Shown here: in pieces, positions 6,423 through 13,338 of the stretch
Position numbering within the stretch: position 1 is the stretch's first letter
Layout of the letters: every line of letters starts with the position of its first letter
Assembly: GCA_031385325.1 (NCBI GenBank)
Contig: JANNBJ010000199.1
Span: 1-17,456 of the forward strand
Direction of reading: 5' to 3'
From: SYFY01 sp031385325
GTDB lineage: Bacteria; Pseudomonadota; Gammaproteobacteria; Pseudomonadales; Azotimanducaceae
DNA length: 17,456 nt
Translations under genes and position numbers: made by a program
Notes under the pieces: model-generated
Database searches by the model: none
What the model was told of the DNA's origin: nothing
Seen by the model: only the letters and a program-made list of their open reading frames with translations

Positions 6423-7289
6423 ATGGCATCACCCGCAATTGCCCACTACGGCACCACCATCATCGAAGAACCAGCGCCCGCTGGTGTCGATCAACGCGCC
6501 ATTCCACATACCGGCGCCCTGGCTGCCACCCTGCGTTTGCTTGAACTCTATGGTTTCGAACCATTGATCGAGAACATGTACGACGGTGTTGGACGCCAGT
6601 ACATTCGTCGTCGCGGTCAGATCAGCGATCCGGACTACATCGAATTTGATGCCTTCACTTCCTATAGCGCGGTACGCAGGCCTGCAACCTCCACTGCGCG
6701 AGTCGGCGATACGATTTTTCGTTTGACGCATCGACACCCGCTCGAGGTTTATACACAGGCAGCCAGCCTCGGATTGCTGACCCCGGCTAACAGGTCGGCC
6801 GACGCCACCGCCTTTCTGCGTGGCGACAGTCCCTGGCTGCTTGCCAGCGGACCCAACGGCCAGCTGTTCGAACTCGGTGTTACCCAGGCCACCCGTCGAG
6901 ACAACAACGTCGTTTACATCTGGACAGCGGCTGATGCGCTTGAGCAGACCGCCAGTGATTTTTGTACGCAATTCGGGATGTCAGAGTCAGATGCGGGCCG
7001 CTTCCATGATGTCGGGACCGTGAAGCGTCTACAACGTCAGCGCCCAGGCATGACCATCGGCCTGCTGACAGCGCTGCCAGGAGAACAGGTCGCGCCACGC
7101 TGGTCGGACGACATCTTCGTGGAAGCTGGTTATTCGCACTACCGTATGGGATCACCGGACAAAGCCAGGACACTTGCAGCCTCTCGCCAGGCTTTTCCCG
7201 ATGGTGGTGATGTGTCGTTTGTCTACTTCCGGGATTCTTACCTGGAACTGGTGCAGGTGCAGACGGATGACCCGACACTGGCCGGGTGA
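6423..7289 (+). CDS. VOC-superfamily-like protein, divergent partner
   Basis: 288 aa. The start at 6423 is chosen because of the perfect AGGAGG 5 bases upstream; the frame is open further left (to 6330) but would overlap the divergent gene. The pattern fits a two-module VOC fold: a helix ALAATLRLLELYGFEP (33-48) with the strand IRRRG and DYIEFDAF, then DTIFRLTHRHPLEVYTQAASLGLL. The second half has NNVVYIWTAADALEQTASDF and later PRWSDDIFVEAGYSHYRM and FVYFRDSYLELVQVQ. The closing strand-loop-strand with a Glu (YLELVQV) is typical, but a full metal site cannot be assigned. Sequence likeness to its divergent neighbour is weak, so they are at most distant paralogues. The two probably share regulation and act on related compounds; the reaction is unknown. 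Confidence 0.62.
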   Translation: MASPAIAHYGTTIIEEPAPAGVDQRAIPHTGALAATLRLLELYGFEPLIENMYDGVGRQYIRRRGQISDPDYIEFDAFTSYSAVRRPATSTARVGDTIFRLTHRHPLEVYTQAASLGLLTPANRSADATAFLRGDSPWLLASGPNGQLFELGVTQATRRDNNVVYIWTAADALEQTASDFCTQFGMSESDAGRFHDVGTVKRLQRQRPGMTIGLLTALPGEQVAPRWSDDIFVEAGYSHYRMGSPDKARTLAASRQAFPDGGDVSFVYFRDSYLELVQVQTDDPTLAG

Positions 7290-7301
7290 AACCTGCGGGT
7301 T

Positions 7302-7652
7302 CTAAGAATGAGCGGGCTCACCATCGCCTGCCGCCAACAAGCGGTCGAACGCCGCTTCGACCGTCGCTGCGTCTGGTGGGCGTACGACCCGGGTGATTTC
7401 GACGCCATCCTGCAGGAAGATCAGTGTCGGCCACAACTTGACCTTGAAACTGCGTCCCAATGGCCGCCCTGGACCATCTTCGACACGCAGGCGCGGCACG
7501 TCCGGGTGCTTGTCAAACGCCGCCCTCAATATCGGCTGTGCGGCGCGACACCATCCACACCAACCCGTTCCAAACTCGAGCACCATAAAACCCCGACCTG
7601 CGTCGATCGCTGATCGCTCTGGCGGTGTGGTCGAGTAGGACTGATCAGTCAT
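7302..7652 (-). CDS. Thioredoxin-fold protein
   Basis: 116-aa thioredoxin-like protein with no signal peptide, so probably cytoplasmic. The redox motif is W31-C32-G-W-C35 (WCGWC; classical thioredoxin has WCGPC). The cis-proline is P75 in LWPTLIFLQDG, followed by the usual strand and helix (TRVVRPPDAATVEAAFDRLL). The Trp in place of Pro inside CxxC should shift the redox potential. Its ATG overlaps the stop of the upstream PRPP-synthetase-like gene (ATGA, 7649-7652), so translation is likely coupled. It ends 12 bases from the convergent VOC-like gene, leaving no room for a separate terminator. Confidence 0.92.
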   Translation of the reverse strand: MTDQSYSTTPPERSAIDAGRGFMVLEFGTGWCGWCRAAQPILRAAFDKHPDVPRLRVEDGPGRPLGRSFKVKLWPTLIFLQDGVEITRVVRPPDAATVEAAFDRLLAAGDGEPAHS

Positions 7653-8872
7653 GGGTTGCCGTTAGGTTCGTCGTGCAATCCCTTCAACTGGTCGCTGTGG
7701 TAGATCTTGCGGATGAAACGCGGGTTCTTCGACGACATATCAATCTGGTACAGACTGACATCGCGTTTGAGAGGAATGCCCAGGATTTCACACAGGTTGC
7801 GCGCCAGCCAGTGTTCAATCTTGAGCACGACCATCTTGCGCCGCAATCGACCCTGCTCATCACGGTTCAGTACTGTGGGCAGGGTGTTGAGGGTAAGAAT
7901 TTCATCGATCGCAGAGTTCGCCATCTTTTCGCGCCCTTCTTCGCTGGCGTAAAAGTGCGATACCGCAAACACCACCCGGGAGGGTTTGCCACGACGCAGA
8001 AACTGACACGATTTCACCACTGTCGACCCGGTGCGCACCATGTCATCGAACAGCACGACATCGTGATCGGCAATGTCCTTCAGGCCCGACGTGCTGTCGT
8101 CATGCATCGTAATGAAGACATCGCGCTCTCCGGAGCGCTGTTTGTCGAGCATGATGAATCCTGCCTTTGGCAGGGCAAGACGCGAGTGCATTTCGCTGAC
8201 AAATTCACGGGCACCCTTGTCCGGCGCACACAAGAACAAGCCTTCACCGTCGGCGGTTGGTCGAACGATGTTCGAGTTGCGCAGATAGTCGATGTAGAGT
8301 TCGTACGGGATGAGGTTGTGAAACTGCCCGGAAAAAATGTCTGAAAACCGCTGCTGCACCGATTGAGAGTGGTTGTGAACCGTCACTACTCGATCCACGC
8401 CGGAGAGTTTCAACATCTCGGCATAGAGGTTGGCCGTGAACGGCTGACCATCGAATTTTTTCAGGTCCTGTTCGTCGCGTGAAAAGGAAGTCTCACCAAG
8501 TTCCGCACGCGGGCCACGATCCTGAGCGCTGTAAAACAGGTCGGGTTCCACCAGAACAACTTCGCCCGCACCATTTTCCTTGGCCGCACGCGCCATCAGA
8601 AAATTACGCATCGCCAGATCGTTGCGGCTGACCAGCCGATTTGAGGTGCTCACGATAACGACGGTCTTGCCGTCTAGCTTGCGGCCAATGCGGGTGAAGT
8701 CCTGCTCGTCGGAGATGAATCGAGGACAGAATTCGGAATTGGCAAAGGTCTTCAGGCTGATCAGATCGGCAATGTCCTCCGTCTGCCGCATGGCAAAGGC
8801 CATGTCGATGGCAAATGGTTCATCGGATATGTTGCCAATGACGACCAGATCCGCCGCAGTTCTTGTACTCAC
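7649..8872 (-). CDS. Ribose-phosphate pyrophosphokinase (PRPP synthetase) family protein
   Basis: 407 aa, much longer than the usual 310-320. PRPP synthetase moves pyrophosphate from ATP to ribose 5-phosphate, giving PRPP for nucleotides, His and Trp. Family marks: the flexible-loop region LFYSAQDRG (112-120), VVTVHNHS (162-169), LIPYELYIDYLR (187-198), the post-loop APDKGAREF (216-224), and the PRPP-binding loop VVLFDDMVRTGST (272-284). The extra length sits around 122-150, 300-350 and a C-terminal tail after about 365. These differences suggest a divergent subfamily, perhaps not the housekeeping prs. The start is GTG, the only sensible one in frame, with GGGG about 8-11 bases upstream. It is first in an operon with the thioredoxin-fold gene (ATGA overlap). 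Two operator-like palindromes and a possible promoter lie 37-90 bases upstream. Confidence 0.85.
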   Translation of the reverse strand: MSTRTAADLVVIGNISDEPFAIDMAFAMRQTEDIADLISLKTFANSEFCPRFISDEQDFTRIGRKLDGKTVVIVSTSNRLVSRNDLAMRNFLMARAAKENGAGEVVLVEPDLFYSAQDRGPRAELGETSFSRDEQDLKKFDGQPFTANLYAEMLKLSGVDRVVTVHNHSQSVQQRFSDIFSGQFHNLIPYELYIDYLRNSNIVRPTADGEGLFLCAPDKGAREFVSEMHSRLALPKAGFIMLDKQRSGERDVFITMHDDSTSGLKDIADHDVVLFDDMVRTGSTVVKSCQFLRRGKPSRVVFAVSHFYASEEGREKMANSAIDEILTLNTLPTVLNRDEQGRLRRKMVVLKIEHWLARNLCEILGIPLKRDVSLYQIDMSSKNPRFIRKIYHSDQLKGLHDEPNGNP

Positions 8873-8908
8873 GAGTTCGACCCCAAGTCATGCCCCCAGA
8901 CGGCGCGC

Positions 8909-8937
8909 ACAATGACGACAGCCGGCGCGCCGGTCAA
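8909..8937 (-). promoter_or_regulatory. Candidate sigma-70 promoter of the PRPP-synthetase-like operon
   Basis: On the minus strand, TTGACC (8937-8932; 5 of 6 to the -35 consensus) is followed by a 17-base spacer and CATTGT (8914-8909; 3 of 6 to the -10 consensus). It is about 37 bases before the GTG start. The spacer contains most of the perfect 12-base palindrome CCGGCGCGCCGG (8922-8933). The -10 match is weak. Confidence 0.35.
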
Positions 8938-8962
8938 GATTTGACGCGGTCAAGAATTGACG
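8931..8962. repeat. Tandem 16-base direct repeat, each unit an operator-like palindrome
   Basis: CGGTCAAGATTTGACG (8931-8946) is followed at once by CGGTCAAGAATTGACG (8947-8962), with one mismatch in 16. Each unit contains GTCAA-N3-TTGAC, a 5-bp inverted repeat, so the two palindromes are 16 bases apart centre to centre. They overlap the candidate -35 of the PRPP-synthetase-like operon and lie just downstream of the SnoaL-like gene. This looks like a pair of repressor or activator sites; the regulator is not identified. Confidence 0.55.
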
Positions 8963-8971
8963 TCGCCGATG

Positions 8972-9601
8972 TTACTCTGCCGGACGGTCGTGGATCTTGC
9001 GAAAATCCGAAGCGATATTCTTCAGCATCATCCGGTTGATCTGCCACCCCGTACCGGGATTGAATACCACATCCTCGTCATACACCCCCATGAACAGCCA
9101 GAGGTCGGCGTTCGCCTTGGAGTGCCAGGCCTGCAGGTAACTCGACATGTGGGCCTTGCCGCCGCTGCCATCAGCGCCCGGCAGCACCAGATCGGTGACG
9201 TACTGGGTGCCGATCAGGTGCTGTGTGGCGTTGTACGGCGCGAGCGCCTTTTTCACCACATCAACCCAGGCATCCGGCCCGATACTCGGCTCAACTCCTG
9301 CCGCACCAATGTCGGCTTTGGGCGTAAATATGCGATGGTAAATCGCTCGGCCTTCGGCGATACCCACTTCGGTATTGGTGCCAATCAGGTCGGTCGCAAT
9401 GCCATAGGCATGGCGTAACTCCTTGATTTCCTGTCTGGCCAGCGCTTCATGCATGGCCTGATGCCCGTTGTCGTGATGCCCTCCCTTGCCCCCACCCTTA
9501 TCGTGGTGCGAAGCCTGCGCTATACGGCTGAGCCCAAGCGCCGCAACCGCGCCTCCCACCAGCGCCAGCAGTTTGCGGCGGCCGGACATTTCAATCGTCA
9601 T
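8972..9601 (-). CDS. Exported SnoaL/NTF2-like protein with His/Gly-rich linker
   Basis: 209 aa from the ATG at 9601, chosen over the ATG at 9658 because GAGGGG lies about 8 bases upstream and because the signal peptide then sits at the N-terminus. The signal is SGRRKLLALVGGAVAALGL with an AxA-type cleavage site AQA (28-30). The twin Arg R8-R9 could mark Tat export, though the motif is imperfect (RRKLL). After cleavage comes a His/Gly-rich linker (32-48, HHDKGGG...GGHHDNGH), perhaps metal-binding. The domain from about 55 to the end fits the SnoaL-like/NTF2 fold: QEIKELRHAYGIATD, IFTPKADIG, TQHLIGTQYVTDL, AHMSSYLQAWH, and GWQINRMMLKN at the end. Members include dehydratases, cyclases and pure binding proteins; the substrate is not readable. 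It probably works in the periplasm. Confidence 0.72.
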   Translation of the reverse strand: MTIEMSGRRKLLALVGGAVAALGLSRIAQASHHDKGGGKGGHHDNGHQAMHEALARQEIKELRHAYGIATDLIGTNTEVGIAEGRAIYHRIFTPKADIGAAGVEPSIGPDAWVDVVKKALAPYNATQHLIGTQYVTDLVLPGADGSGGKAHMSSYLQAWHSKANADLWLFMGVYDEDVVFNPGTGWQINRMMLKNIASDFRKIHDRPAE

Positions 9602-9702
9602 GTTGTGTTCCCCTCGTCGTAATGGCGGTTCAGATTCCCGAGCCGATGCCTGATTCATGAAAGCTACCCGAACGCCTGCGGGAATGCACGATCAGCAACG
9701 GC

Positions 9703-10671
9703 TTACGGATGGCGCAGCTCAAAGGTGCGGTGAATACGCGGATTGCGGGCAAAATCCCGATCAATGGTCTGAGCGGAAGTTTCCTTGCACTGCGCAAAGC
9801 CGGCGATGGATTCAAGATCCGGATCAAACCGCCGGAAGTTGTTGGAGAAGATCAGAACGCCAGCTGGGGCCAGACATCGCATGCAGCGTCTGAGCAGTTC
9901 CACATGTTCACGCTGCACATCAAAGTCTGCCGCGCGTTTCGAATTCGAAAAGGTTGGGGGGTCGCAGAAGATCAGATCGTACCGCCAGCGATGATCGGCC
10001 AACCAGCTCATGACGTCGGCCGCAACCAGTTCATGCCGCGACAGATCCTGCCGATTCAGAATCAGATTGCGCTGCGCCCATTCAAGGTAGGGTCTGGAAA
10101 GATCGACACTGGTGGTGGATGCCGCGCCGCCCAGTGCAGCATGCACAGACGCCGCCCCGGTATAAGAAAACAGGTTGAGCATCCGGCCGCCACCTGCCCG
10201 CTCGGCAATCGCCAACCGAACTGGCCGATGATCGAGGAACAGACCCGTGTCCAGGTAGTCGTGCAGGTTGATCTCAAGCCTCGCACGACCTTCGCGGACC
10301 ACCAGCAATTCTCCGCGATCAGCGACCCGGCCATACTGACCCCCACCCGTGGTACGGGATCGCGTTTTCACAGCGATGTGGGCATCGTCCAGGTCCAGGC
10401 CTGATCGCACTCCCAATAACAGTTCAGCGAAGCGGCGCTGAACCGTCTGTGCTTCGATGTGTCCCGGCGCCTGATACTCCTGGACATGGGCAAATCGCTC
10501 GCCGGCTTCAGACGTGTAGATATCCACTGCGGCGGCGTACTCGGGAAGGTCCGCGTCATAGAGCCGGTAGCAGCCGATCTGCTGCTGGGTCAGCCAGCCT
10601 TTGAGACGCGCGAAGTTCTTGCGCAACCGATTGGCCACCATGTCGGCGCCGTTGTTACCCTCCCCCGTCAT
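9703..10671 (-). CDS. rlmK: Stand-alone RlmK-type 23S rRNA (guanine-N7) methyltransferase
   Basis: 322 aa matching the C-terminal (RlmK) half of the fused E. coli RlmKL, which makes m7G2069 in 23S rRNA from SAM. Family marks: NRLRKNFARLKGWL (14-27), CYRLYDADLPEY (34-45), DYLDTGLFLDHRPVR (138-152), the SAM motif NLFSYTGAASVHAA (166-179), VDLSRPYLEWAQRNL (189-203) and the catalytic-region DPPTFSNSKR (237-246). The RlmL half with THUMP domain is absent: an in-frame TGA lies seven codons before the ATG, so the gene truly starts here and is not cut from a fusion in this frame. GGAG is about 10 bases before the ATG; M11 is an alternative start. It is divergent from the MFS gene. Confidence 0.9.
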   Translation of the reverse strand: MTGEGNNGADMVANRLRKNFARLKGWLTQQQIGCYRLYDADLPEYAAAVDIYTSEAGERFAHVQEYQAPGHIEAQTVQRRFAELLLGVRSGLDLDDAHIAVKTRSRTTGGGQYGRVADRGELLVVREGRARLEINLHDYLDTGLFLDHRPVRLAIAERAGGGRMLNLFSYTGAASVHAALGGAASTTSVDLSRPYLEWAQRNLILNRQDLSRHELVAADVMSWLADHRWRYDLIFCDPPTFSNSKRAADFDVQREHVELLRRCMRCLAPAGVLIFSNNFRRFDPDLESIAGFAQCKETSAQTIDRDFARNPRIHRTFELRHP

Positions 10672-10771
10672 CTCCTGCGCGCTCCAGTTTCAACTCATGA
10701 ATGAACGGCATTCCACCCGGTTCAGGAAATTCGACGGCTATACTCGTCGCCCGAACCCAATCGTTGCCAGC

Positions 10772-11995
10772 ATGATACCGAGCCAGGCCAAAGAACCACC
10801 GATAATCGGAATGACGAGCGTGGTAAATCTGGGCTGCCTGTTTTTTGCCCAGATCATCTTTGTCTCAGGCTCGGTGCTGTTCGTGACAATGGGCGGGATC
10901 ATCGGTTCAACCCTCGCCACAGATCCGAAATTTGCCACCCTGCCACTTTCGCTGCTGGTGCTTGGTACCGCTGCGGCCACCATCCCCGCTGCGTTGCTCA
11001 TGCGCCGGGTTGGACGTCGGGCAGGATTTGTGTTCGCCGCAAGTTTAGGCGCGGCATCGGCCTGGTTTGCCGCACAGGCGCTGATTGAAGGCGATTTCAA
11101 TCGCTTTTGTACCGGTGCTATCGGCATTGGCATGAGTATGGCCTTCAGCCAGCAGTTCCGTTTTGCGGCTGCCGAAAACGTCACTTCGGACCGCGTCAGC
11201 CAGGCGGTCTCCTTCATCCTCCTGGGCAGCGTTGCTGCGGCTTTTTTGGGACCAGCGTTGGCGGCCATGAGCGACCACCGCGATCCAGACTCTCCCTTCC
11301 ATCTGGCATTGTCGTGGCTGGTCTGGCTGTATCTGGCGGCCGCAGCGGTCTGCCTGCTGTACCGTAACAATACGTCGCACACCGATGCCGGGAGCGGCAC
11401 AGCAACACGCAAACTGTCGTCGATTGTCCGTCAGCCCGCTTATCTGCTGGCATTGCTTGCTGGAGTGGTGGGTCAGGGCGTCATGACCTTTATCATGACC
11501 GCAGCGCCGCTGAGCATGCACGCGCATGATGGTTATTCACTGGCCGAAACATCCAATGTCATTCGTGCTCATGTGCTTGCCATGTTTCTTCCCTCACTGG
11601 TCTCAGGTGTGCTGGTCGCCCAATTCGGCGTACGCAGGATGATGATGGCTGGAGTGTTCTGCCTGCTGACGACCGTTGTTATCGGTACCCAGGGGCAAGC
11701 TTATCTGCACTACTGGTGGGCCATGGTTCTGCTCGGTCTCGGCTGGAACCTTCTCTATATCGGCGGCACCACCCTGCTGGTCACCACCTACTCGGCCAGT
11801 GAGCGTTTCGGGGCACAGGCGGTCAACGAATTCAGCGTATTCGGTATGTCAGCGGCGGCAAGCCTCGGCGCAGGCACACTGATGCACGCCTATGGCTGGG
11901 CCAGCGTGCTCGTCATCAGCCTGCCCGCCATCATTGCCGTCATCGCCGCACTGGCCTTCAGCCATCGGGCACCCACCGCGACACCCACCAACTGA
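10772..11995 (+). CDS. MFS transporter
   Basis: 407 aa from the ATG at 10772; the frame also offers ATG at 10697 (25 residues longer), whose polar, Arg-rich addition looks unlike a coding N-terminus. Neither start has a good ribosome site. A TATACT at 10739-10744 could be a -10 for the shorter form, though its -35 is poor. Hydrophobic segments fit a 12-helix major facilitator: for example 15-45, 58-78, 85-105, 113-125, 143-168, 178-196, a cytoplasmic loop near 198-222, then 224-247, 264-284, 289-306, 312-340, 352-372 and 377-397. The loop-2/3 motif MRRVGRRAGF (77-86) matches the family. It carries a solute with ion antiport or symport across the inner membrane; substrate unknown. A hairpin follows the stop. 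Confidence 0.88.
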   Translation: MIPSQAKEPPIIGMTSVVNLGCLFFAQIIFVSGSVLFVTMGGIIGSTLATDPKFATLPLSLLVLGTAAATIPAALLMRRVGRRAGFVFAASLGAASAWFAAQALIEGDFNRFCTGAIGIGMSMAFSQQFRFAAAENVTSDRVSQAVSFILLGSVAAAFLGPALAAMSDHRDPDSPFHLALSWLVWLYLAAAAVCLLYRNNTSHTDAGSGTATRKLSSIVRQPAYLLALLAGVVGQGVMTFIMTAAPLSMHAHDGYSLAETSNVIRAHVLAMFLPSLVSGVLVAQFGVRRMMMAGVFCLLTTVVIGTQGQAYLHYWWAMVLLGLGWNLLYIGGTTLLVTTYSASERFGAQAVNEFSVFGMSAAASLGAGTLMHAYGWASVLVISLPAIIAVIAALAFSHRAPTATPTN

Positions 11996-12004
11996 GCGGT
12001 GCTC

Positions 12005-12028
12005 GACAGATCCGTCCCGGAGTCTGTC
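12005..12028 (+). terminator. Hairpin after the MFS gene
   Basis: GACAGATCCG (12005-12014), loop TCC, then CGGA-G-TCTGTC (12018-12028) form a 10-bp stem with one bulged G, beginning 9 bases after the MFS stop. No T-run follows, so Rho-independent ending is doubtful. The rest of 11996-12213 shows a short CCCC-GGT-GGGG inverted repeat and no gene or convincing promoter that I can see. Confidence 0.42.
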
Positions 12029-12213
12029 CGGAGCGCCTCTCGATACCCGCCGTCACCACCCCGGTGGGGAATGCCGCCACCGATGTGTGACACAGCGCTG
12101 ATTTGCCATAGCCGTGCTGCACAGTTTCCCCACGCTTACCCACGGCTTGGTGCCTGCGTGATTAGAATGGACCCTAACCGCGACAGGACGTCGCCATAGT
12201 TCGAGACACAGCC

Positions 12214-13338
12214 TTGAAGATCTGCTTCGTCGCCCACTTTGCCTATGGTGCCCTGGTCGGCAACGGGCAAGGACACGTCGGCGGCGTTGAACGGCAGACC
12301 GCGTTGATGGCCCGCTGGCTGGCAGACCGGGGGCATACCGTGAGTGTCTGTACCTGGACCGAGGGTGCGGTCGACGACGAAAACATCGATGGCATTCGTG
12401 TTCTGAAGATCTGTCCTGCCGACGAAGGTTTACCAGGTTTGCGTTTTGTTCATCCACGCTGGACGGCACTCAACGCCGCGCTCAAACGGGCTGATGCTGA
12501 CCTCTACTACCATAACTGCGCAGAGACTGTGACCGGACAGGTTGCCTTGTGGGCAAAGCGACATGGCCGGCGATTTGTTTACTCGGTGGCTTCCGATCCG
12601 GAGTGCGACCCGACGCTGCCAATTCTGCACAGCTTCCGCGAACGGTGGTTGTATCGTCGCGGATTGGCACTCGCTGACTGCATCATTGCGCAGACCGGAC
12701 ACCAGCAGCAGCTGTTGAAATCAGGCTTCGGGTTGGCCAGCACGGTACTGCCGATGCCGAGCGAGGTGGTCTCGGCTGAATCCCTGGACACACTCGAAGC
12801 CGCCCGACCTGCGTCTGCCAACGTGTTGTGGATTGGCCGATTGATGCCAGTGAAGAACGTCGCGCTGTTCCTCGATATCGCCGATCGCCTGCCTGGCATC
12901 AATTTCAATCTTGTCGGCGGTATCGATCAGGACCCGGTCTATGCCGAAGCCATGCTGGCCCGCGCCCGATCCCAGTCAAACATGCGTGTGCACGGCAAGC
13001 TGGATCGCAGTGCCGTACTCCAGCAGATCAGATCCAGCCATGTACTGTGTTGTACGTCGGACTACGAGGGCTTCCCGAATACGTTTCTCGAAGCGTGGGC
13101 ACACGGCGTCCCGGTAGTCTCCACCGTTGACCCCGACGGGTTGTTGCAGGATCAGGCGCTCGGTCGCCACGGCAGTGATGCCAATTGTCTGGCTGCGCAA
13201 CTGCAATCCCTCGTCAACGATTCGCGGGTCCGCATGCAGATGGCACACAACGCCTGGGACTACTACTACGCCAATCACCACTTGGCCGGCGCAATGCCCA
13301 GGTTTGAGGCGCTCTTCAGGGAACTACTCGTGTCATGA
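12214..13338 (+). CDS. GT4-family glycosyltransferase (first of pair)
   Basis: 374-aa GT-B glycosyltransferase that transfers a sugar from a nucleotide donor to a growing glycan or lipid at the cytoplasmic face. The acceptor-side glycine loop is HVGGVERQTALMARWLADRGH (21-41). The C-terminal donor domain begins at NVLWIGRLMPVKN (203-215). The GT4 E-x7-E pair is E285 and E293 (YEGFPNTFLEAWAHGVPVV). A TTG start is used: a TAA at 12175 closes the frame upstream and the TTG at 12214 is the only ATG/GTG/TTG before the MKICFVAHF strand; its ribosome site is poor. The stop overlaps the next start (ATGA, 13335-13338). It probably builds an exopolysaccharide, capsule or LPS unit with the following genes. 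Confidence 0.9.
   Translation: MKICFVAHFAYGALVGNGQGHVGGVERQTALMARWLADRGHTVSVCTWTEGAVDDENIDGIRVLKICPADEGLPGLRFVHPRWTALNAALKRADADLYYHNCAETVTGQVALWAKRHGRRFVYSVASDPECDPTLPILHSFRERWLYRRGLALADCIIAQTGHQQQLLKSGFGLASTVLPMPSEVVSAESLDTLEAARPASANVLWIGRLMPVKNVALFLDIADRLPGINFNLVGGIDQDPVYAEAMLARARSQSNMRVHGKLDRSAVLQQIRSSHVLCCTSDYEGFPNTFLEAWAHGVPVVSTVDPDGLLQDQALGRHGSDANCLAAQLQSLVNDSRVRMQMAHNAWDYYYANHHLAGAMPRFEALFRELLVS

Noticed and set aside
5048..6544. 498-codon plus-strand open frame across the gamma-CA-like and VOC genes
   Set aside because: It is antisense to two genes with clear family motifs and good ribosome sites; its product shows no recognisable domain and runs into the start of a third gene. Long antisense frames are common in GC-rich DNA.
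10738..11412. 224-codon minus-strand open frame inside the MFS gene
   Set aside because: Shadow of the transporter frame; composition is Ala/Arg/Pro-rich without domain features.
12053..12469. 138-codon minus-strand frame in the gap before the glycosyltransferases
   Set aside because: Overlaps the start of a certain glycosyltransferase gene and has a low-complexity Arg/Ser/Pro make-up with no ribosome site noticed.
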